In this document: positions 11,884 through 23,586 of the stretch, piece after piece
How the letters are laid out: every line of letters begins with the position of its first letter
Position numbering within the stretch: position 1 is the first letter of the stretch
Assembly: GCA_024449915.1 (NCBI GenBank)
Contig: JAMZAV010000965.1
Coordinates: forward strand, 186,001 to 250,000
Source: Sweltsa coloradensis
Taxonomy: Eukaryota > Arthropoda > Insecta > Plecoptera > Chloroperlidae
Length of the DNA: 64,000 nucleotides
Reading direction: 5' to 3'
Position numbers and translations under genes: made by a program
The notes under the pieces: generated by a model
Database searches by the model: none
The model's input: only the letters and a program-made list of their open reading frames with translations
What the model was told of the DNA's origin: nothing

Positions 11884-12469
11884 TCATAGATATTACACTA
11901 CCTAACTTTAAATCCCGTTTGCAAGATGCAGTTGAAATAGTGACAAAGGCCACAACCCCTAGGACAACTACGGTAGTTGCATTTCTAACTCAAGATTGCA
12001 TTAGACCCTAGAATAATAATAATAATAATAATCTCTATATTTGAACTCTGACCTTCTCCAACCTAGCAGCTGACGTATATACGACAACCTATAGATGATT
12101 CAACGAGTTTCATGATTTCATTGGGCCTATTATTGCCGCATGATACAGGCTAACACATCGTTATCAGACTGATATTGCACAGGATTTACAAGGTGGTCTG
12201 ATCTTTCTCTTTAATAATAATAATGTCAGATGAAGTGACAGGCCTAATCAGAATCCTTCTTCGTCTTGCTCCACTGTGTAGGGCCCACCTCCTTGTTATG
12301 TGTCTTGACAGCCGTAACTGCCTCAGACACCGCTCATGATGCCTTCCTGTATTCAGCCCCGTCTACGTATAGTATGTACCTCTAGGCCTACATTTAAGAA
12401 CAGCTTAATCTATTGATGTTCAATTCGGAATTCCCAGCATGTTTTGCAGGCAAAAAATACCCAACTAAC
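11884..12469. other. Intron 2 sequence, no gene seen
   Basis: Intronic DNA between the Helitron-like 3' end and PP2A exon 2. It includes an (AAT)n microsatellite at about 12011-12031. No coding or RNA feature was recognised. Confidence 0.5.
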
Positions 12470-12661
12470 CAGTAGACAATGTGCATGCTCAGGGCCTCCA
12501 ATGTACAACGTAAACGTGCCCAACTGCTCCGACAGTGCCAGCAAGACTTCATCTTCGTCGTAGATAGATTCGGTGAGGAACGGAATCAGTTCTACCCTCG
12601 TTCGTTCTGGACCAAGAGCTAGAGCGATTGTAGATAACTTCTTTATCGAGTTTAACCGCAG
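12470..12661 (-). CDS. PPP2R1A: PP2A scaffold subunit A, exon 2
   Basis: On the minus strand a TTTCCAG acceptor precedes 12661 and a CTG|GTTAGT donor follows 12470. The exon is 192 nt (64 codons), phase 0 at both ends. It encodes residues 29-92, from [20 protein letters not shown] through [20 protein letters not shown] to [10 protein letters not shown]. These are HEAT repeats 1-3 of the scaffold, close to vertebrate PR65 throughout. There are no stops or frameshifts, so the copy looks functional. Confidence 0.97.
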
Positions 12662-13719
12662 CTGGAAATAAAAGAGAACATGTTTAGCACGTGAAAAATT
12701 GTAGCGTACAGTAATCGTGGCCTAATATATTTATAATGAATTTCATTGTTTTTTGGGATGGAGAGAAAGAATATTTAAAACAAGTTGCAAAACCTAAAAA
12801 TAAGTGGGTAGGCCTAGGTCTAAATCAAATTTATTCCAATCAATGAAAATCACACATGTTATTTTTTTAAGGTCAAGAGGCAACATGTCGCCAATGGAGA
12901 GCCTCTGAAGATGGGAGATGAAACTTTTCCGAAATGTCAAGCAGGGAGGGGTACTGCACTTCAATTCAAAATGGTAGGAAATTCAACCTCAGGATTAAAA
13001 GAGGGTCGGACCCTATTTTTAGTGAATCAACCAAATGACTCTTAATATTGGGGTTGACCAATCGCCATCTAAGGGTTAACAGCGGGGTTTAAAAATATAA
13101 CCGTAAGGGAATCTGTACTGAAAGGTATATTTTCATTATGTAGGGGCCTAGGCCTACAGCTATTAAATTATGAGTCACAAAAAACATTACTATCGGTTTG
13201 TAGCCTACTGGTTGATTTTTTCCCACGGATGTGGGATTAAAAGAACATTTAAAGAAAAGATTTAGTATATTGAGACCTTTTAGAATATTATTTTCGTTTT
13301 GCACGGGACCATTTTATTAGGCCACCACTGATGGGAGGATATATGGTAAAATTTTAGACTATAAGGAATAATCTTAGCTGGGGGTTAATATAACCTCTTA
13401 TCTAATTTATTAATTAGGCTTTAGAAACAATGGTAAAGAAAGTTCCTGGAAGAGAGACATATGCTATGAAGACAACAGATGAAATTCTGTCTTCTATAAT
13501 ACCATCATCATAGCAGCGTCAGTCGCCTAGGTAGGTACTATAAAACCAAGGTTGAACATTAGGGATGTCCAACGATATCGATATATCGATGGGCTATAGG
13601 CCTATATCGACACTAAATAATTTTTGATATTGATATTTTTATTCTACATTGCAATATTCATGAAAATTGATTGTAAAATACATGTATAAAAATTAATTAA
13701 AAACACGTCAAAATGTTAA

Positions 13720-14051
13720 AAATTAAGGTTCTGTGAAAAAATCATTACAATCGGATAAAGCGTGTAGGTGTTATAAGTCGAAGAAATTTTTTAAAAATCG
13801 AAAAAAATCGTAAAATTGCGTTTTTTAAAAGAAAAAATTTCCCGGTTGCACTCAAAAACGTGGCAGTTCTAAGTTCAGAGATTTCGAAGGCCTCCATAAA
13901 ATTTCATCGCAATCGGAGTATCGGTTTAGCCAGAATCGTGTTAACAAACACACAAAAATACAAAAAAAAAGAAGAAAAAAAAAAACATTCCGGATTTTTT
14001 TCTCCAGTGTAGTGAAATGGAATCTTCTCTTCCCTCGCTACGCTCATCCAA
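13720..14051 (-). mobile_element. Helitron-like element, 5' end fragment
   Basis: Read on the minus strand it begins TTGGATGAGCGTAGCGAG and proceeds through TTTCACTACACTGGAG. A tandem-like body follows (CGTGGCAGTTCTAAGTTCAG, AAATCGTAAAATTGCG) shared with 49649-50986 and 53088-53881. The CTAG 3' end is absent. Its left flank contains an orphan hAT-like end (TAGGGATGTCCAACGATATC at 13562) with no matching partner. Confidence 0.65.
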
Positions 14052-14982
14052 TAAAATCAAGGTTAAACATCATAGGCCTACATCTTTTTCCAAATCTGTT
14101 TTTCTTCTAGACAGTTAAGCCTATAATTTTTTTTTCAAAATGCATCTAGGCCTACACAGTTGTCTTAGTTAGGTATAGGCAGAGGCCTACCTCTGGATAC
14201 AAGTGAATATAGCCCTAGGCCTATACTCTATATTTTTGTAAATATTTATTTTTAGATGTTCTAGGCAGTGTTGTCAAAGCTACTTTTTTAAAGTAGCTAC
14301 TTGACCTTTGAAAGTAGCTTAGCTACTCTTTAAGCTACTTTCATTCTTAAAGGGGCTATTAACTCAAAAAATTATTTTTTACCACATGATCTATAGCTTA
14401 ATACTAAAATAAAATAACAGTTTAAAATTTTTTATCTTGTAACTGTGATTTAACACGAATTTTTCCATTTTTTAAATCCATAAATTTGCGAAAATCGATG
14501 TTTTAAGAAACTTCTTAAATCGGCTTTAACCTGTTTCTTTTTTGGTCCACATAGTTACTAGAGCATAGTACCAATCTAAAATGCCCATTTTTTACATCAT
14601 GTCTTGAAACTGTGCCCAAATATACCCTCAAACATGCAAAAATATGCATTCCAAAATCACACCCCATCTTGGTACCAAACTACTTGCCCAAATTACAAAA
14701 CAAAATAAAGAGAATTTACAGAAAAGGCTGTAGAGTACGTCAATAATGACCAATATTTTTTTGGATCAAAATCCTCCAAGGTCATGGGGCATAAAGATCG
14801 TCCCCATGTTATTTCTTATGGGAGATTTTTGCCGATGGGACCTAGCTCGAAAAATGTCGTTTGACAATTTTTTGGGAGGTCATGGTGGCCCCAATAATTT
14901 TTCTGTTAGTTGCTAAATCCATTACTAGTTAGCCTGAATGAAATATATATTTTTTTAGTTTAGCGGTTAAATACCCCTTTAA

Positions 14983-16039
14983 TAGTCAGGCGGCATACCT
15001 GGAGAATACTTCAATTTTAGTATAAAAGCATGAAATTTAGCAAGATGATCGGGCATACCCTACTGATGATTTAAGGAAATGGAGCCAATCGAAAATTTAA
15101 CCAGGAACCCCTCAAATCAAAGATGGCGTCCAAACATGGCCGAACTTTTAAAAATTATGGTCCTATGTTATTAATTTTCACTTTATGAACGTACTTTCAA
15201 GTACTGAATATAAATTTGAGGTTCAAATTAACTTTTTTTTAATCAGAAACCTCTCAAAATTAAAGATGGCGGCCAAAAAATCAGTTTGTCATTTTTTAAC
15301 GGATTTGATTGAATTTCGGTTTCTACACGTATATTGAGCTGCTGAGTATCATAATGAGGTAAAAAATATGTTTTGTGACATTTATTGGTCACATAACCTA
15401 GAAAAAGTTAGAAAAAGGACAAAACAAGATTTTGAAATGTGATTATTTACTTATCACTGGTAGCCAAACCTGATAAAAACACACTTGTACGTATTTAACA
15501 TTAATTATTGTTTGCTAAATACGTACTAGTGTGTTTTTATCAGGTTTGGCTACCAGTGATAAGTAAATAATCACATTACAAAATCTTGTTTTGTCCTTTT
15601 TCTAACTTTTTCTAGGTTATGTGACCAATAAATGTCACAAAACATATTTTTTACCTCATTATGATACTCAGCAGCTCAATATACGTGTAGAAACCGAAAT
15701 TCAATCAAATCCGTTAATAATTGACAAACTGATTTTTTGGCCGCCATCTTTAATTTTGGGAGGTTTCTAATTTAAAAAAGTTAATTTGAACCTCAAATTT
15801 ATATTCAGTACTTGAAAGTACGTGCGTAAAGTGAAAATGAATAACATAGGACCATAATTTTTAAAAGTTCGGCCATGTTTGGACGCCATCTTTGATTTGA
15901 GGGGTTCCTGGTTAAATTTTCGATTGGCTCCATTTCCTTAAATCATCAGTAGGGTATGGCCGATCATCATGCCAAATTTCATGCTTTTATACTAAAATTG
16001 AAGTATTCCGTGGATATCTATAGGTATGCCGCCTGACTA
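14983..16039. mobile_element. Near-perfect palindromic foldback element (1.06 kb), TAA target
   Basis: Two arms of about 515 bp (14983-15497 and 15515-16039) are inverted copies differing at only a few positions, separated by about 17 bp. The outer ends are TAGTCAGGCGGCATACC. TAA lies immediately outside both ends (14980-14982 and 16040-16042), matching the 3-bp TAA/TTA duplication of PIF/Harbinger elements. Each arm carries AAGATGGCGTCC and AAGATGGCGGCC motifs. No coding capacity was seen. The surroundings (14280-14350, 16040-16075) contain GTAGCTAC repeats belonging to a different repeat. Confidence 0.82.
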
Positions 16040-16906
16040 TAAGTAGCTTGCTACTTGTGCAGCTACATTAAGATTTGTCTAACTACAGAGAGAAGTTTTC
16101 ACACCATTCGTGCTGGTGCTGCGATTTTAAATCGAGGTTTCCATCTGTTGGCTTCAGTAAGAACTAAATCTAATTCACAATATCTTTGTACGATAGCGTT
16201 GTTTTGGGCATGCGCTCTCCATTCATTTGTCGGCGGGTGATTCGAACACCGTGATTCTATTGGTTGTCTTGAAGAATCAGTCTGAAGTTTCCCCCTCCCC
16301 CTAACCCCTCCTTCAACCCGATCACACGAACAACTTGGTCACCCGACCAACCTTTCTTTAATCCTCGGGTATAAGCAGGTCCACCCATTGTGTAAAAGAT
16401 AAATACCATCTCGAAACTAAAAGTGAGTTAATAAGCATTGTCTTAATTTTAACAAATTCATTGTCTTATTTAAATTTTTCTAAGCATTTTAGTTTTTTTG
16501 CAAAGTATTTACGTTCATTATTAAGGAAATATTCGAATTAAATCATATCAAATAGGCCTAGTTATGTTATTTGTTCTGCAATCCCTCTTAAAATTGAGGT
16601 ACAAGTTTGATTCAAAAACATTTAAGGTCTAGTTATGACTTGATAAATTGAATACACTAGGCCTGCGGTTTTCAAAGTCTGGGTCGCGTCCCAAACTTGG
16701 GACAGTGAGGATTTGCTTTTGGGACACTAAGAAAATTGGGTAATGAAAGAGTAGTAGTCAATAGATAATAAAAATAATTGTTTTCACAAAATTAATAAGT
16801 AAATTTGAAAATAAAGTGTGACTTCTTGCATTGTCCCGTTATAAGCACAACTCCTGTTGTGATCTTTTGAAGTCGAAATTAATCATTCTTTGAAGATATG
16901 TATGAT

Positions 16907-18168
16907 CATGGGCGCCGGCAGGAATTTTAGCAGGGGGGGGCAACAATCACAATTTGTAGTTTAGTTGGGCAAGCACGGGGGGTTTGGGGGCGGAGCCCCC
17001 CAACAATAGCGCCGCAGGCGAAATTTTTGAAAATCAGGTTTTTAGAATGCATTTGGTGGGTTTTAGAAAAAAGTAGTGGGCTGAATACGATACCGAAATT
17101 ATGTAATTTTTGTGCAGTAGATACTAGAAAGTAAACAAAAAAACATTGTGTCTCAACTTTTATACGGTAACTAAAATGGGTTATGAGTTGAAAATGAGAC
17201 ACACGTTTCAAAAATAAAGACTTTATTTTAATTGCATAAAATTAAAATGAATGTGACTGTTTTGATCACATTTTCTTTTCTTACATAAACTGCAACTTGT
17301 AAGTTCTCTCCAGTTGCAATGCAATGTGGAATAAAAATATAAAACATAATCACGTTCTTAGAGGTCTACATCGACTAATAAATAAATAAATAAATAAATA
17401 AATTTTATTTAGAGTCTGCCCACTCAGTTATATAACTGATTTTCAGTGGGGGACTTTAAATCAAAGCGACCAAGCCAACCCTACAGGCCCCGACGCAATC
17501 GACGAGTGAGCGATAACCAACCAAAGATCGATATTTGTAATAGGAAATATAGCAATCAGTGGTATGGACAGTGCGAACACTCGCGAATCAACGCCAGAAT
17601 CAACAAGGCCGATTCAGAACAACTCTGAAATTTATTATGTGCTTCGTTGCTAGGACGGCTCCAAAGTCACCGTTTACAAACTCCTAAGACAAGAACTGAT
17701 GGACTTAAGTCCAAATCAGAAGTTAAAAAACTTCTGACTTTAGCGGGAATCGAACCCTGGACCTTCTGCATTGGAAGCAGATACGCTAACAACAAGACCA
17801 ACGAGCCTACAAATCATAGAAACGATATCTTGTTACAGTATTATTATTTATTTCAATAAATCATACACATAATATCACATAACATAAAATAAATGGAAAA
17901 CGGGCGTGATTGACTAGACCCAAAAAGGAAAATGCGAAATTTCAATACATTACTAAGTACTAAAAACAAACAAACTAGCAACACTCTGCTCCCGATCAGA
18001 TCATTAAATATATTATTATTATTATTAATATTAATTTTTAATTGAATTTCGGTTTCACAAAAACATTAATTTATATGTAATAAACGCATATCACTAGTTA
18101 AAATTTATTTTTCCTGAAATCCAGGGGGGGGCAAGCGCCCCCCCTTGCCCCCCCTCCCGGCGCCCATG
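16907..18168. mobile_element. hAT element (1.26 kb) carrying a nested SINE
   Basis: The inverted ends CATGGGCGCCGGCAGG / CATGGGCGCCGGGAGG are flanked by a perfect 8-bp duplication TGTATGAT (16899-16906 and 18169-18176). Both subterminal regions are G-rich (GGGGGGGCAA...). The left one has the GGGGGCGGAGCCCCCC self-complementary block at about 16985-17002. No transposase frame survives; a 94-codon minus ORF has no recognised motif. The SINE at 17378-17810 is inserted within it. Confidence 0.85.
17378..17810 (-). mobile_element. tRNA-derived SINE, copy 2 (full head)
   Basis: On the minus strand the head reads as a tRNA-like structure. It has a 5-bp anticodon stem TCTGC/GCAGA around the loop TTCCAAT (anticodon CCA, Trp-like) and a perfect B-box, GGTTCGATTCC (complement of 17746-17756). 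The body is colinear with the copy at 8281-8713 and the tail is (ATTT)n at 17378-17402. ORFs at 17446-17859 overlap this non-coding element and are ignored. A RNA polymerase III promoter is expected from the A/B boxes. Confidence 0.85.
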
Positions 18169-18309
18169 TGTATGATGGATACACATGTGGAAAATGACAC
18201 TCCACCATGAAAATCTCAGAACTGCAACGCCACCTTACTGGAGGTTTGTTGTGTGACTGCTAATAATAATATGTCCTTGCTGCTTTGGTTATTTAATTAC
18301 AAGGGTGGC

Positions 18310-18600
18310 AGTATTTTGGTTTATTTGGATTAAGGACGCGTCAACCGTTAGGTCATAATGCACCACTCTAGCCTAAGGGGGGTGGGGAGGAGGAGCCCAT
18401 GCTGGTCAGAACCAGCCACGGGTAAGGGGAGGAAGGGGGTTTCTCACGTCGCGGTTGTCATCGTCTTTGTCATCGTTCGTTGTGTCATTGTCATCGTCGC
18501 CGGGGGGTCGTCAAGGGAAGGGGACAAGGTCCCCGACGACGATTGCCAGAGCTCGCCTCTAGTTTCGGGGAGTAAGATACTCCGCTCTTTCTAGCTGATG
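18310..18600. repeat. Dispersed repeat, copy A
   Basis: This stretch (GGATTAAGGACGCGTCAAC... to about 18560) recurs in inverted orientation at 26660-26875. It includes the GTCATCGTCTTTGTCATCG-like tract and the CCACTCTAGCCTAAGGGG block. A shorter relative of its inner segment lies at 62460-62515. The family ends were not identified. The 78-codon ORF here is a by-product of the repeat. Confidence 0.65.
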
Positions 18601-19771
18601 TTTGCGAGGTGGACTTTTTCTCTTGAATCGCCTTTTACGATTAGCAGAGCCATGCTCTGGGCCAAATTCTATCCCGGGCCCAGACGGGGGAAGGGTGGCA
18701 GTAGAATACCATTTGGTTCGTCAGGTCTAGGTTTTCAGTTGCTCAGTAGCCCCCGTACAGAGACCATTCAACGCAATGAAAAGCTGTCTGTAGTAGGCAA
18801 TATTTTACCGGGTTGACATATTTTTGTAGGTGTGGTTAGTGGAAACTTTTATTAAGCAGTGTCATTGTGTACCGTGGCCTTATAGGCCCCAAGCCTGAAA
18901 AAAAATTGAGCTTAAATGTTAAAGTGACAGTAATAACGGTCCTGACGATTGGGGTGGGGTGGGGGGGGTTATACCAAAGGAGTGTTGGGACGCGGCAAAT
19001 TGATTGATTAATAATTGGGACTTGGGTGAGAAAGTTTGAAGACCACTGCACTAGGCCTATATATAATCCCCAAATGTAGAAAATGACGCGATTTAACTAT
19101 CACTTAAAAGCGTTCCCACATATGTATTGTCATTTCATCTTGGAATGTAAATTGAAAACCTCAAGTGAGTGGTCGTACAATCCCTCTAGTCTCTATTGTA
19201 TTCGGCTTGTACCTCTTCTCACATTCAAGTCAAATTCCTTTTGAAAGGTTGGGCTGAAGCATTTGCAGACTATAAATTATGGTATGGTGCAAAACTTAAA
19301 CAATATAACTATATTATTTCAACCTCATCACTTAAATGATGTCGAGTCAAAATTGGACTACACACATTGTCTAGCTTACATTTTTCCAGTTATTTTAGTT
19401 TTTTGTGTGGCGATTGTAGCTTTAGTTTCAAATAAATGTGTTTATTGACTATTCGATGAATTACAAAATCATAATTAATTATTAACTTGACTACATTATT
19501 GTATCGGTTTGCTATACGAATTATTAAAAATGTTATAATCCACTGCAGTCGTATGCAGACATGTACCTCCAGTGAATGCACTTGCAAGAACATGGCTTGA
19601 TCTGGGACAGCATAGGCCTACAATATGTTTTTGTTTTCTATCAATAATTGATTGCAATTATTGCTAGTTTGAATTAGGCCTATCATTTGAGTGCATTTCA
19701 TAAAACATAAAACTACCTACCTCACACTTTTTGGGGGGATTTGGAGGGGGCGGGGGGATGAGGGCACAATG

Positions 19772-19926
19772 AGTACCGTATTGTCCTGAATATAAGCCTA
19801 CCCGCTACCCTTTTTTAATTATTTTAAGTCTCAAAAGCATGCATATGTTTTTTTTATATTTCAACAAGAAAAGTTAGGGGGTCGACTTATATTCAGGTTC
19901 GGCCTATATTCGGCACAATAGGTACT
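19772..19926. mobile_element. Short MITE (155 bp)
   Basis: The inverted ends are AGTACCGTATTGTCCTGAAT on the left and AGTACCTATTGTGCCGAATA from the right. Internal GAATATAAGCC / GGCCTATATTC repeats form further inverted matches. It is too small to code. Its ends resemble, but are distinct from, the TACYGTATTT MITE at 5564-5747. Confidence 0.65.
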
Positions 19927-20492
19927 GTAATTAGCAGAGCGGGGCTGGGACTGGGAGAAGTGGTGACTGTGTGTTATGTTTTTAACCAAAACAAAGCCTT
20001 GTCGTAAAGAGTCCGCCAAAGAAGTATCTCTTCAGGGAGGGGATTGGGTAGTTAATTTTGACATACTAATAGAAGGTGTGTTTGGGACTAAGTGCGACAT
20101 TGTGATTGGGCAAAGGGCATAAGGCCAAAAATTGATTAATAACAGTTTGGTTTTGTTTATGGTATACTGATAGCACTTTTGTCTGCTGATATTTTGGAAC
20201 GTTATGACAGCTGTAGGCCTAATCACATATATTTACTTTTATTATCGGGTGATTGCTATCATTTACATAATTTTATTGTTGGATTATTTTCTGTTCCACG
20301 TCCACTTCCAATTACTATTAATTACATGGCTACTACAATTTGTGTAGTCTCCACATGGGTGCATTATTTATTGTCAGTGTACATATTTTGTTTTCATTGT
20401 CTAATACACACATAGGAAGTTAATTTATGTTTTTGTATTGTGTTTATTACCACCATCACCAACATCATACGAACTGGGACAAACGTCAAAAG

Positions 20493-20550
20493 TGGCTCGT
20501 CACTAATAACTAATCCACAATCACGAAGTCGTCTGACGAGTGACGAGCCA
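20493..20550. repeat. Perfect 12-bp inverted repeat hairpin
   Basis: TGGCTCGTCACT (20493-20504) and AGTGACGAGCCA (20539-20550) could form a stem around a 34-bp loop. The loop also contains CGTCTGACGAG. Its function is unknown and it may be the core of a decayed element. Confidence 0.55.
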
Positions 20551-22423
20551 TTCAGTTTCTAGCCTGCAGAATATTCGATGGAAAGGATTCTGCTTATTGG
20601 CGACTTGGCGGTAAATGTATTATTCTCATCCCTTCCTTTCAATCGAACTTGGAGCGGCCTAGCCACATTCCTAACGAACACGTGACCGATTGCCTCTCAG
20701 CGAGCGAGCGACTACCGAGTTACAAACTAATCCGCAGCGCTAGGAGACGGTGTCAAGTAGTGAGATGATATATTTTGATTTTAATTTTTTTACCTTTTTA
20801 TTTGAACAAATTAGTCGCTGAAAAGTTGGACCCGATCAACATATAAGTTCAATACAACTGTGGAAAAAACTCCGCCTGATTGGATTAAAACCACAGGACG
20901 AAACCCATAAGACTATTGTTTGCACATTACACATTGGTGATTTCAGGTCAATTGTAAGAGAAGCCATTTTGGCTTAAATTCGCCTTTTTCTTCAAGAGAA
21001 ATAAAGACATTATTATTATTATTATTTATATTATGTTTATGAACAAAACTATCAAAGATACATCATAATTATGTATTATATTATTATGTATGTGCAAAAT
21101 TATCTAGGGGATGAACTATTCCAATCACATACATATGACATCTAGTGGGCTATAAAAATGTGAGTGCACAAATCCAAGCTACTTATTTTGCGTAAACTCA
21201 CACCCTTAAAATAGTAGTGATGCTAATTCACAGCTACTTTCGTGTTTTTTTTACCACAAACTAGTGTAAAATTTTGTTCATGTTAATTAGGGCGTAGGCC
21301 CTGGCCTGTTGCAATAAAGCAATTATGCCAAACTGACACTGGCCAGTGTAGGAGGTTTGAAAGAATGACCAGCCAAATAGATGCTTGGCCTGCAACATTG
21401 TTCCCTAACGCCATGTCCAGGTATGATGAGAAAAGAATGCATTTTTTTTTGTTTGTATTGTATGAATTGTTAAATTTCCCCCTGTTAGTGTACATGAAAT
21501 AGATTTATTTCATCATGATAGTGATGAAGAGCCTCCCAAGTACTGATGATGAGGTTGTACTGCGTTGCAGAAAGGACTGAAGCTTGGACATCTCAATATA
21601 CGTAAGTTGGATAAGTAAATGATCAATTAAGGGTTAGAGGAGAACCGGACAACGCCCACTTAGGTTCCCTTTAGTGACCCAGTATAGACCATCCGACTTG
21701 CAATAAGATACTATTTTTTATATATGAGTTTGGCTCTCTTCATGAGTAGGGCACAATACCAAGTGAGTACGAAATGAACTGACAATCTCAATTTTTTGGT
21801 TTCTATCAGGGTCATTCTCAAACGTAATGCCTCAATTGACAAAAATGCTTGCAAGAAAAATTATAACATAAAATGGGATGCCTCCTTTAACAATACATTG
21901 TCCAATTGTTTGTTCTTACAACCCAAAAAGGGTTTACCTAAAAAAAAAAAAAATACAAGCATTTTCATCAATCCAAGTGTACGAAAATGGCATGACTGTT
22001 ACCGGACATAAAAGTGACAATTGATGTAAGGAGTTATTTATTTAATCTATATGCATACAGTGCACAATAGTTTTAGTTACACTATCATATAAAACTTTAA
22101 AGACATTTAATAAAAATATAAAATTTTATAATATCAAAATATCATGAATATTGCTCAAATTTCAAAACCTGGTAGGGTATTTAACTTACTAATAATGGAC
22201 AAATGGTTAATCAAATTAAATCAAGATCACTCTTAGCATTGAAGATTAATATTATAAATAAGATTAAAAATGTGATTCAGTTATTTTAAACTTTAAAAGA
22301 GACTTAATTTAATAATTAGCTCGGGTAGGATGGTAGGAGTGTTGACAAAAAGTAACAGTCTTGACAAAAAGTTACTTTTCTACTTAATAATTTTTTTCGA
22401 AGAACAAGTTGGTTGTTAGCGTA

Positions 22424-23586
22424 CTAGGAAAACGCTCAGTTGGACGCATTGATAAGCGAGCACGTGCTATACAATTTGTTGATGGTCCAAATTTCAACCT
22501 GATCTGAATCTTCGTGCAACCGCTATCATGAGCCAAAAAAGCTCCAGCTTCGTGCGACTTTTCGTTGCCATGGTAACGTTACTTTTGTTAAAAAAATTGT
22601 AATTTCCATCTACACTACTTAACACTACTTTTTCGGATCAAAATAAAATTAACATATTCGTGACCGGACGGACATTCTAAATGATTTGGCTACCTCAGAT
22701 TTTGTCGCCGTTTAGTTTTTAAAAAAAGTTTTGATTAACTTTAATGTAACTTTATAACTTTTTGAAGGATTTTGCCACAAAACTAATGGCATTCAATCCA
22801 GATCGAAGCTTGCGGATGGTCCAAATTTCAACTCAATCCGAACCTCCGTTTGACCGCTATCATGAGCCAAAAAAGCTGCGCGACTCTCCGTTGCCATGGT
22901 AACGGTACTTCGTTATAATGTAATTTCCATCTTCACCACTTATTGGATCAAAATAAAATTAACATATTCGTGACCGGACGGACATTCTAAATGATTTGGC
23001 CACCTCAGATTTTGTTGCCGTTTAGTTTTTAAAAAAGACTTTCGATTAACTTTAATGTAACTTTTTAACTTTTTGAACGATTTTGCCACAAAACTAATGG
23101 CATTCAATCCAGATCAAAGCTTGCGGATAGTCCAAATTTCAACTCGATCCGAACCTCCATTCGACCGCTATCATGAGCCAAAAAAGCTGCGCGACTTTCC
23201 GTTGCCATGGTAACGGTACTTTGTTGTAATGTAATTTCCATCTACACTAGGCCTACTTATCGGATCAAAATAAAATTAACATATTCGTGACCGGACGGAC
23301 ATTCTAAATGATTTGGCCACCTCAGATTTTGTCGCCGTTTAGTTTTTTTTTTTTTACTTTTGATTAACTTTAATGTAACTTTTTAACTTTTTGAACGATT
23401 TTGCCACAAAACTAATGGCATTCAATCGAGAACGAAGCTTGCGGATGGTCCAAATTTCAACTCGATCCGAGCCTCCGTTCGAACGTTATGGCGAGACATA
23501 CAAACAAACAAACAAAAAAACAAAACAAAACCAGTGACTAATTTTTCCGGCAGAGTCAAATGGAAACGCTCGCTTCGCTTGTTTAA
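22424..23586 (-). mobile_element. Helitron-like element with ~320-bp internal tandem repeats
   Basis: On the minus strand the 3' end reads ...GAGCGTTTTCCTAG followed by T. The other end begins near TTAAACAAGCGAAGCGAGCG at 23586. The interior is a tandem array of about three units of roughly 310-320 bp, each holding TTCGTGACCGGACGGACATT, CACCTCAGATTTTG and CCGTTGCCATGGTAACG. No helicase or Rep motifs were seen, so the copy is non-autonomous. It interrupts an unclassified repeat that has CTCGGGT at both borders. Confidence 0.7.

Noticed and set aside
13562..13600. hAT-like end TAGGGATGTCCAACGATATC
   Set aside because: No matching right end or 8-bp duplication was found; treated as an orphan terminus.
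17446..17859. ORFs MGDFKSKRPSQPY and MLGRLQSHRLQTPK, and their equivalents at 8359-8672
   Set aside because: They lie wholly within copies of a tRNA-derived SINE, which is non-coding.
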